The notes under the pieces were generated by a model, which ran no database searches, was not told the origin of the DNA, and worked only from the letters and a program-made list of their open reading frames with translations. 10,753 nt of DNA from Embleya sp040605455. GTDB lineage: Bacteria; Actinomycetota; Actinomycetes; Streptomycetales; Streptomycetaceae. The stretch covers positions 1 through 10,753 of the forward strand of contig NZ_JBEXCV010000227.1 in assembly GCF_040605455.1 (NCBI RefSeq). Direction: 5' to 3'. The position numbers and the translations under genes were made by a program. Shown piece by piece: positions 5,477 through 10,753 of this stretch; position 1 is the stretch's first letter; the number at the start of each line of letters is the position of its first letter.

Positions 5477-7936
5477 TCAGTACGCCTGGAAGTTGGCCCA
5501 GATCACGGGGTGCGGATCACGGATCTCGTCATCAACTCGGGACGTCCCTCGCACGGAGTAGACCTTCCATTCGCCGAGCATCCGCAACTGAATCCTCCTC
5601 AGTAGATGCGCGTGATCGCCTTGCGGCGGGGCCAACATCCCCTCGGCGATCAGGTCCTCGAACACCTCGGTGAACGGCGCGTCGAAGATGTCGACGGACG
5701 TGGCGATCACCTGGTCGGCGCCCGACTGGATGGCCCCGGCGGCGAGCCCAATGGCCTCACCCCCGAGAGACGAAGCGGTCGAACTGGAGCAGCACGACAG
5801 GACCACGCGTTCCGGCATCGGCAGGAACGGGGTGCCATCGTCGAACCTGCCGAACAGTTCCCCCGAGTTCAGGAAGTCGTCCTCGGCCAGCGGAAGGGCC
5901 GACCAGGCCGGGTCGGAGTCGTGCACCGCGTGCCCGCGGTAGAAGAACAATCCCGGGGTCGAGGGGCCGATCCGGTGAAGCGCCCGGAGCAATGCTTCCT
6001 TGGTGGCCGGTACGAGGGACCCCGTCGTCCCCAACAGTGTGGCCGCGCTCTGCACCACCGACTCCGAAGTCCGCTTGCGCAGCGTCCCGTCCGGGTCGTC
6101 GCACGCGAGCAGGAACGGTGTGGTCGCGGCTGCCGGTCGCACCGTCCGCTTCCTCCTCGCCGACCGTACGAGCTGGGTCGGGGCGGAAGTCCACATTCGC
6201 AGGACGGCCCGTTCCACGAGTCGGTCCTCGGTCCCCGGGATCATCGCGATCGGCCAGGGCACACAGGCGAGTTCGCGTGCCGCCGCAATCGTCAGCGATA
6301 CCGGATCGGTTTGCGTCGCCGTACCCAGTTCCTCGACCAACGGCGGCGGCAGCAGATCGCCCACCGTGCGGGTCATGATCTGTTCCTCGGCCGACCCCCA
6401 GCTTTCAAGGTGCATGAACGGCTCGTAGTAGTCGCCGGGTCCGCGCCGGTAGGGGAACAGACTCCAGGTCTTCGGTTCCGACGACCGGGCCTGCCCGGCC
6501 AGGCCCAGCAGCACCGGTTTGACGCGATCCCGCTTCCGGAGGTCCTCACTGCCGTACCCGATCGGCTTCGCGTCACAGGCGGCGAACCAGAAAAGGAAGC
6601 CGTTCTCGATGTGCGAGGACCAGAACAGACCCGCGGGCAATGCCTCGTCTAGCGACTGGGGCACGAGTGTGCGTGCCCGCCCGGCCGGCGGCACGTTGTC
6701 GTAGTGCGGCATGAGAAGCGCCACGCCCTGAAAGGACACAGGTGACGGGAAAAGCAGACGCGTGGCGCTGAAGCCGTCATTGAGCGCGGTGAAGATCGCC
6801 TTGGAGACCAGTGGCGGAACAACCTCCACCGCCCCTGTCGGCTCCGCCGAGGGGCTGAATCCGCTGTCCGTGTGCTTCTTGCTCTCCTCCTCGGTGTCGA
6901 CATCGACAATGGCTCCGATCATGGACTGAAGGCGGCACGACTCGATCAGTTCGGCAACGGCCCGACCATCGCCCAGGGCGGTCGCCGATGCGAGCGCCGC
7001 GTGCCTCGACGGGCCGAAATTGATCCAGAGAGTGACCCGTTGCGTGTGCGAGCAGGCACGGTATCGCGGAGTGTCCAGCTTCGCCCACGCGGCGAGAGCG
7101 AGACTGAGCCCCTCCTCGTCGTACCGGCCTGTGGCCACCCGGATCGCCGCGGCGCGTTGCTCCAATTCCCCGATCAGCCAGTAGTCGGCCCGCTCTTTGA
7201 CCAGCCTCGTGAGCGCCGCCGACACGAGGGCCAGCGCCCGCTCCGGCTGGTCGTCGTCGGCGAGGCGCTTCGCGAGGCACGAGATCAGGTACGTGTGGGG
7301 GACGATCCCCAGTTTGCGGACGTGCTCGACGCCGGCGACTTCGTGGGTGCCGATGCCGGGCGCCTCGTCGAGCACCCGGGAGGCCACGCGATGGAAGGCG
7401 GCGGACGCCCTGTGGCTCGCCCCCTCCACGTACTCCAGGTTCTCAAGGGCGCCTTTCCGGTTTCCGGCCTTCATCATGAGGACGATCGCCTGGCAGAAGG
7501 TCCGGCGCTTGTGACGCGGGGTGGGCCAGTACGCAGAAGCCCCGGCGAAGCACTCCGCCGCGGTTGCCCAGTCGGCGAAGCGCACGTACTCGAAACCCAA
7601 CAACTCGTACAGGACCGCCAGGTTCCTATCGGGGTGCGGATTCGCGTCGCGGGGATGTTCGGTGATGCGGATCAGCATCGAAAGCGCGTAGGAGAGCCCC
7701 GCATTCCCCGAGTCGTCGGCATCGGCGACGCGCAGTCCGCCGAGAAGCCCGTCGAGTTCCACGAGGTCACGGCGCAGCGCGTTCGGCAGGACCGGGTTGC
7801 GTTCCAGAAAGGCGCCGATGAGACCCGCAATCCGCCTGATGCCGGGGGTCGTCGGGTTATTCCGGCTCGGAGACAGCCGGCGCCGTGCGAGGCGTCCCGC
7901 GACAACGAGAAGACGTCCATACGCCGTAGCGCCCAT
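5477..7936 (-). CDS. TPR-like/CHAT caspase-family protease
   Basis: The protein is 819 aa. The N-terminal 550 residues are mostly helical, with TPR-like helix pairs around residues 103-175 (LAVLYELLGFEYVRFADWAT, QAIVLMMKAGNRKGALENLE). The last ~260 residues form a CHAT domain (clan CD, caspase-like), with the usual lead-in (LACVPWPIAMIPG, APTQLV), the catalytic His669 in FFYRGHA, and the catalytic Cys in VVLSCCSSS. The Cys is probably Cys716, from the LS-x-C pattern; Cys715 is adjacent. CHAT proteases cleave partner proteins when a sensor or repeat region is triggered, often in defence or programmed death. ATG at 7936 follows a GGGGGGAAG site; the frame extends to 8032 without a better start. 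The downstream EACC1-like gene suggests a conflict-system effector. No gasdermin or NTPase partner is visible. The domain call is firm; the target is unknown. Confidence 0.9.
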   Translation of the reverse strand: MGATAYGRLLVVAGRLARRRLSPSRNNPTTPGIRRIAGLIGAFLERNPVLPNALRRDLVELDGLLGGLRVADADDSGNAGLSYALSMLIRITEHPRDANPHPDRNLAVLYELLGFEYVRFADWATAAECFAGASAYWPTPRHKRRTFCQAIVLMMKAGNRKGALENLEYVEGASHRASAAFHRVASRVLDEAPGIGTHEVAGVEHVRKLGIVPHTYLISCLAKRLADDDQPERALALVSAALTRLVKERADYWLIGELEQRAAAIRVATGRYDEEGLSLALAAWAKLDTPRYRACSHTQRVTLWINFGPSRHAALASATALGDGRAVAELIESCRLQSMIGAIVDVDTEEESKKHTDSGFSPSAEPTGAVEVVPPLVSKAIFTALNDGFSATRLLFPSPVSFQGVALLMPHYDNVPPAGRARTLVPQSLDEALPAGLFWSSHIENGFLFWFAACDAKPIGYGSEDLRKRDRVKPVLLGLAGQARSSEPKTWSLFPYRRGPGDYYEPFMHLESWGSAEEQIMTRTVGDLLPPPLVEELGTATQTDPVSLTIAAARELACVPWPIAMIPGTEDRLVERAVLRMWTSAPTQLVRSARRKRTVRPAAATTPFLLACDDPDGTLRKRTSESVVQSAATLLGTTGSLVPATKEALLRALHRIGPSTPGLFFYRGHAVHDSDPAWSALPLAEDDFLNSGELFGRFDDGTPFLPMPERVVLSCCSSSTASSLGGEAIGLAAGAIQSGADQVIATSVDIFDAPFTEVFEDLIAEGMLAPPQGDHAHLLRRIQLRMLGEWKVYSVRGTSRVDDEIRDPHPVIWANFQAY

Positions 7937-8744
7937 CGACTTCCCCCCACGGTTCACCCCGCCCCATGCGTTACCGGGAGATGCCGGGCACGGGCGGCCG
8001 CGGCCCGGTGGAGGGGCAGTTGCCTCAAGCATGTCGTCTCACGGCGCAGGAGGCGCGGGTTTGCAAGGAATGCCTGGTAGAGCGGTCCGTGAACGAACAC
8101 CCGTCGTCGGGAACGGCTGCGCGGTGTCGGTGCGCGTTGGTTCGCGAGAACGAACACGGGCGCGCGCAACGTCGTTCGGCCTCCGAAACCGCGAGCGTCG
8201 GTGCGAAGCGGATGACCGAGCGTCGACGGCGGCCCGCTTCGAAGCCGCCCGCGAAGAGGAGCCGTTCGCGATACGCCACCTCGCGCGGTGCCGTTCTCCA
8301 CCGAGGGCTGGGCCTGCTTCGCGGCGGCGACGCCGTCCTCGTTCGACTCTGTGCGGGACTCCGGTTGCGACGCGGTCGGTTCACCTTGACGACCGCCGCG
8401 AAGACGGTGACGCCCAAGCCCTTGAGGGCCGGGGCCTGCCGGTCCCGCCCGGGTGGGGCCGGCAGCCCGACGGCGGGTTCACCTTGCCGTGCCGCCAACC
8501 CGCGCACCGCAGTCCGGTGGGGACGGTGCCGACCCTGATGGCCCACCGCGACACTCGCGGCCTGTTGTCGGCGTACTGAGGTAAGTGCTCAATGTCGTAC
8601 GGGTGAACGTGCCCAGGTATCGCCCCGGAGGAGCTGGGAGACGGCGGCCTTCTGTGCCCGGGGGAGGCTGCGGGCTGGGTGTCTTGAGTCAGAATGCAGT
8701 GCATGACCCCACGTTCGGTGCCCGAACCTCACGAAGCCCCCAGC
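7937..8744. other. ~800-bp region without a convincing gene
   Basis: This lies between the divergently read CHAT gene and the 142-aa gene, so it should contain both promoters. Frames of up to about 190 codons exist in several phases, but all give Arg/Pro/Ala-rich products with no domain I know. Its length is more than two promoters need, so it may hold a decayed gene or an RNA. The only strong structure is the palindrome at 8436-8465. An 11-bp sequence, ggttcaccttg, occurs near 8379 and 8478. Confidence 0.5.
8436..8465. terminator. 30-bp GC-rich palindrome, terminator-like
   Basis: The outer arms CTGCCGG (8436-8442) and CCGGCAG (8459-8465) pair perfectly. The inner CCCgCCC and GGGtGGG continue the pairing with G-T wobbles, so the whole 30 bp is close to a perfect inverted repeat. 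No U-run follows. It could be a terminator for an unrecognised transcript or a cruciform-forming site. Confidence 0.4.
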
Positions 8745-9173
8745 ATGACGACTCCCGTGTGGGCCGACGATGTGGTGCTCTCCACGCTGAGCGGCCACGG
8801 AGAGATCCGGGACGTCAGGATCCGCATCGGGCAGCGGGACCGTGCACGAATCCTGCTGATCGACGCGGGGGTGCCGACGGAGATCGAGGACAGCGACTAT
8901 CGGAACTGCCTCGACGTGGTCCGCACCCGCCTGCAAGGTGAGGATCGGCTCCTGTGCTGCCAGGGTGCACGTCCGAATGTGCACGCGTCCGGCATGCTGC
9001 TCCAGTTCGGAAACGGCCGGGAAGCCTACGTACTGGCGTCGGGAAACGGTGATGAAGAGCCTGCGGTCGTCGACATCTTCGCGCCCGCGCCCACCTCACA
9101 GGTCACCACCATGGAGAAGCAGCGCGCATGGTACTTCGACTTCCTCGGGTGGGCCCCCGCCCGACGGGAATGA
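8745..9173 (+). CDS. Conserved-looking hypothetical protein, 142 aa
   Basis: This is a soluble protein with no signal or membrane segment. It reads as a mixed alpha/beta domain: strands at GEIRDVRIRIG and RARILLIDAG, a helix at NCLDVVRTRLQG, then LLCCQGARPNVHASGM, YVLASG, VVDIFAPA and a closing amphipathic helix EKQRAWYFDFLGW. I recall similar unnamed bacterial proteins with 'LLCNGAR-DV-PSGM' and 'DIF-PA' motifs, but no assigned function. ATG 8745 starts the part with strong codon bias. ATG 8703 or 8694 would add 14 or 17 residues, and none has a clear Shine-Dalgarno site. CAGAAT at 8690-8695 before ATG 8703 could be a -10 box for a leaderless message. It is transcribed away from the CHAT gene, and a role as partner or immunity factor is only a guess. 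Confidence 0.75.
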   Translation: MTTPVWADDVVLSTLSGHGEIRDVRIRIGQRDRARILLIDAGVPTEIEDSDYRNCLDVVRTRLQGEDRLLCCQGARPNVHASGMLLQFGNGREAYVLASGNGDEEPAVVDIFAPAPTSQVTTMEKQRAWYFDFLGWAPARRE

Positions 9174-9187
9174 ACGATGCCCGCTGA

Positions 9188-9224
9188 AGCCTGCGGACCT
9201 CGTCCTCGGTCAGCCTGCGGACCT
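9188..9224 (+). repeat. 13-bp tandem direct repeat after the 142-aa gene
   Basis: The sequence agcctgcggacct occurs at 9188-9200 and 9212-9224, 24 bases apart. It falls in the 3' untranslated region of the plus-strand gene. No function is evident. Confidence 0.6.
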
Positions 9225-9252
9225 TGACCGGCTCTGCTACCGACCCCCCTGT

Positions 9253-9285
9253 TGCCGGTTTGATGTCCATGACATCCAACCGGCA
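9253..9285. terminator. Strong hairpin between convergent genes
   Basis: The arms TGCCGGTT (9253-9260) and AACCGGCA (9278-9285) pair perfectly. After one mismatch, GATGTC and GACATC continue the stem around a three-base CAT loop. This long stem lies midway between the plus-strand gene ending at 9173 and the minus-strand gene ending at 9337. A bidirectional terminator is the simplest reading. Its near symmetry would also suit a protein-binding site. Confidence 0.6.
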
Positions 9286-9324
9286 CGGGGAGCATCACGA
9301 CCACCGGCAACCTGGTGAACGTTT

Positions 9325-9338
9325 CCGGTCACAGCACT
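9325..9338 (+). repeat. 14-bp direct repeat, copy 1
   Basis: The sequence ccggtcacagcact is identical to 10231-10244. Similarity extends upstream in gapped form: ccggcaacc and ggtg precede both copies. The two copies bracket the membrane-protein/EACC1-like gene pair. This copy overlaps two bases of the membrane gene's stop codon. Confidence 0.6.
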
Positions 9339-9729
9339 AATTCAGGACGAAGCTCCAGCGGAGGGCTTCGTTTTGTATCTCGATCAGCTCTTGGTCCAGC
9401 TCTTCTTTTCGCTCGGGTGTCAGGTTGGTCTGGCTGAGCATGCCCAGGACGAGTTGGTGCCGAATGCGCGCTTTCTTGGCGGTGCTCATCCGCTCCATCG
9501 AGATGAGCGCCCACTCGAAGCAGGCCGACAGGACCACCGCGATCAGCGGGCACGCGACGAGGAAGATCTTGCCCCACACCTTCTCGGCCGCACTGGCAGT
9601 GAGCAGGGCGGCCATGGCCATTCCCGCACCCGCGCCGCCCAGCGATGGAATGAGTTTGTCCGCCTGAAACGCGATGGGGACCGGCGGCCCGGAACGGGTG
9701 ATGCCGTTGCGTTGCTGCGGAGTCGGCAC
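9337..9729 (-). CDS. Small two-helix membrane protein
   Basis: The protein is 130 aa and has two predicted membrane segments, at about residues 27-48 (Gly/Ala-rich, GGAGAGMAMAALLTASAA) and 55-76 (IFLVACPLIAVVLSACFEWA). A short basic loop (EKVWGK) separates them. A charged, probably helical tail follows at 79-125 (SMERMSTAKKARIRHQLVLG onwards, rich in Glu and Lys). I do not recognise the family. The GTG start at 9729 follows AGGTGAGG and lies four bases past the stop of the EACC1-like gene, so the two are almost surely one transcript and coupled. A compact hairpin of helices with a cytoplasmic coiled-coil-like tail next to an EACC1-like partner would fit a membrane-disrupting effector or an anchor. 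That role is inference. The gene ends at the strong hairpin region. Confidence 0.7.
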   Translation of the reverse strand: MPTPQQRNGITRSGPPVPIAFQADKLIPSLGGAGAGMAMAALLTASAAEKVWGKIFLVACPLIAVVLSACFEWALISMERMSTAKKARIRHQLVLGMLSQTNLTPERKEELDQELIEIQNEALRWSFVLN

Positions 9730-9733
9730 ACCC

Positions 9734-9964
9734 TCACCTGTCGTAACGATCGAGGTAGCCCTCGATCTCCTTGGCGTCTGCGGCGTTGGTCACGTCGAGC
9801 ACGACGTTGTGATCCCGCCCCCCGCTGATGGTGACCTTCGTACCGGTGGTGTCGACAGCGACCTTGTTCAAGCGCCGCAACTGGAGGGCAGTCCTGACCA
9901 TGCGCCAGACCAGCGGCACCACGGTGCTGAGGGACGTCGCCAAGAGAATCGGCAGTTCTTCCAT
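9734..9964 (-). CDS. Second EACC1-like small protein, 76 aa
   Basis: An N-terminal hydrophobic/amphipathic helix (residues 4-31, LPILLATSLSTVVPLVWRMV onwards) is followed by a beta-hairpin (34-48, VAVDTTGTKVTISGG; 53-59, NVVLDVT) and a final helix (61-74, ADAKEIEGYLDRY). This helix / hairpin / helix order parallels the last two thirds of the EACC1-like protein at 5057-5392, though sequence identity looks low. I therefore call it a short EACC1-like protein with moderate confidence. ATG at 9964 is the only start before an in-frame upstream TGA; a GGGGGAAG stretch lies about ten bases before it. It is followed after four bases by the membrane-protein gene. The N-terminal helix could also be membrane-associated. 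Confidence 0.55.
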   Translation of the reverse strand: MEELPILLATSLSTVVPLVWRMVRTALQLRRLNKVAVDTTGTKVTISGGRDHNVVLDVTNAADAKEIEGYLDRYDR

Positions 9965-10208
9965 GGATCGTCACTTCCCCCTTGCCGGCGGCCAAGGGCC
10001 TCACCGCCCAGCGAGCACGATCAAAGGCCTTCCCGCTCAGACCTGTTCCGGCAGTGCCACAGCAATGCCGTCCAGGATCTCAGGTCTTCTCCATACTGAC
10101 AGGCGATTGCCTGTCTCGGCAGGCATTCGGTCCGGAAGGAGTCATGCGGCAACAGTTGTCCGTACGACGCTGAACCAGGGGCCGGCGCCGGGCTAGGCTT
10201 TCGGCTAA
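9965..10208. other. Leader/intergenic region with alternative hairpins
   Basis: Upstream of the EACC1-like gene, GACAGGC (10098-10104) pairs with GCCTGTC (10109-10115) around gatt. An overlapping alternative, TGCCTG (10108-10113) with CAGGCA (10120-10125), would exclude it. Such mutually exclusive stems suggest an attenuator-like element or an operator on either strand. No protein gene is recognised apart from the nine-codon frame at 10144. Confidence 0.4.
10144..10173 (+). CDS. Possible nine-codon ORF with strong RBS
   Basis: ATG at 10144 is preceded by GGAAGGAG with a four-base gap. It encodes MRQQLSVRR and stops at TGA 10171-10173. It sits just after the alternative hairpins at 10098-10125, as a leader peptide might, but the next plus-strand DNA is an IS end rather than a gene. 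It could be the leader or 5' end of a gene lost by IS insertion, or a chance match. Confidence 0.2.
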   Translation: MRQQLSVRR

Positions 10209-10242
10209 TGCTGTGGCCGGCAACCGGTGCCCGGTCACAGCA
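10209..10242. terminator. 12-bp stem hairpin beside the IS5-like end
   Basis: TGCTGTGGCCGG (10209-10220) pairs with CCGGTCACAGCA (10231-10242) with one G-T wobble around a ten-base loop. It lies just downstream of the minus-strand transposase, and could end its transcript or be a preferred IS target. The right arm is the second copy of the 14-bp repeat. Confidence 0.5.
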
Positions 10243-10244
10243 CT
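10231..10244 (+). repeat. 14-bp direct repeat, copy 2
   Basis: This is the partner of 9325-9338, forming the right arm of the hairpin at 10209-10242 and ending at the apparent IS boundary. Confidence 0.6.
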
Positions 10245-10753
10245 TTAAGAGCGTGTCTCATATGGAGAGTTGTGCGAGTTTCTTGTAGCAGGTCAAGGCC
10301 GCTGCCAGTCCGAGGAAGGCGGTGAAGTGGTCGCCGTTTCGTTCGTATCGGACGGTGAGTCGGCGGTAGCCGAAGAGCCAGGACAGGGTTCGTTCGATTT
10401 TCCAGCGGTGTCGACCCAGTCGTTCGGAGGTGTCGACGCCGGGCCTGGCGATGCGGGGGACCACTCGACGTCCGCGCAGCCGGGCGAGGGCGTCGGCGGA
10501 GTGGTATGCCTTGTCGGCGCGGAGTCTGCCGGGACGTCGGCGTCGTGGTCCGCGGCGGGAGCGTATCGCCGGGATCCCTCGCACCAGCGGCTTCAACGCC
10601 TGACTGTCGTGGGTGTTCGCGCCCGAGACGCCGACGACCAACGGAAGCCCTCGGGCTTATCGGAGAGCACATGGAGTTTGCTGCCCTTCTTGCCGCGATC
10701 GACCGGATTGCGACCGGTCAGCGAACCCCCCTTTTCGCGCGCACCGACGCCGC
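10245..10753 (-). mobile_element. IS5-like insertion sequence, cut by window edge
   Basis: The transposase pseudogene reaches its stop at 10258. The sequence just beyond (about 10249-10261, gagcgtgtctcat) is the probable terminal inverted repeat, next to an AT-rich tttaa that could be target DNA. The other end is outside the window, so the repeat cannot be confirmed. Confidence 0.6.
10258..10753 (-). pseudogene. IS5-family DDE transposase, frameshifted, 5' end outside
   Basis: The C-terminal frame (from 10641 down to TGA 10258-10260) encodes VVGVSGANTHDSQALKPLVR, LRADKAYHSADALARL, and SERLGRHRWKIERTLSWLFG followed by YRRLTVRYERN and TCYKKLAQL. These match the second and third catalytic regions (Asp in ADKAY, Glu in KIERT) of IS5-family transposases. 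Upstream, a different frame encodes GSLTGRNPVDRGKKGSKLHV then LSDKPEG. It joins the downstream frame only by a -1 shift at about 10645-10652, where a base seems lost from GAGGGCTTCC. A second -1 shift is needed at the AAAAGGGGGG run (10725-10734) to join ASVRAKRG to GSLTG. The second could be programmed slippage; the first has no slippery sequence and looks like a true lesion. Confidence 0.8.

Noticed and set aside
6872..8080. 402-codon plus-strand open frame
   Set aside because: It lies opposite the N-terminal half of the CHAT gene and is Arg/Gly-rich with no recognisable motif.
7937..8744. CRISPR array, tRNA or rRNA in the gene-poor gaps
   Set aside because: No regularly spaced repeats, cloverleaf-like sequence or rRNA motif was seen in this or the other gaps.

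Overview
The window is GC-rich, with strong G/C bias at third codon positions, GTG and TTG starts and Streptomyces-type recombinases. It is most likely from a streptomycete or close actinomycete, in an accessory, mobile-DNA-rich stretch (subtelomere, island or plasmid). I see no housekeeping gene, tRNA, rRNA or CRISPR array. Both window edges are cut insertion sequences: the 3' end of an ISL3-like transposase at bases 1-95 and a frameshifted IS5-like transposase at 10245-10753.

Layout. (a) 71-1605, minus: a PQQ-type beta-propeller protein, preceded by a possible 65-aa ORF that overlaps its start by four bases. The propeller gene's stop codon lies inside the end of the neighbouring IS. (b) 1924-4857, minus: a degenerate recombinase element with three overlapping genes. 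They are a tyrosine integrase, an Xre-type regulator and a zinc-ribbon recombinase. The integrase seems to have lost an internal block with its first catalytic Arg. The second recombinase is cut by one in-frame TGA where Trp is expected. A 69-bp copy of the integrase 3' end lies beyond the last gene. (c) 5057-7936, minus: a TPR-CHAT caspase-like protease followed by a small EACC1-like protein. This is the effector plus constant-component layout described for actinobacterial conflict (immunity-like) systems. (d) About 800 bp without a clear gene, then 8745-9173, plus: an unrecognised 142-aa protein read divergently from CHAT. (e) 9337-9964, minus: a second EACC1-like gene, 76 aa, followed four bases later by a small two-helix membrane protein.

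How it may work together (inference). The CHAT protease with its EACC1-like partner, and the second EACC1-like protein with its membrane partner, lie within 1.4 kb of each other. They could be two arms of one conflict system: a protease and a membrane effector, each carrying a related adaptor domain. The beta-propeller protein may belong to the same accessory set but is separated from it by the recombinase element. The recombinases and IS remnants explain how such a locus could move, but as sequenced most of these mobility genes look broken.
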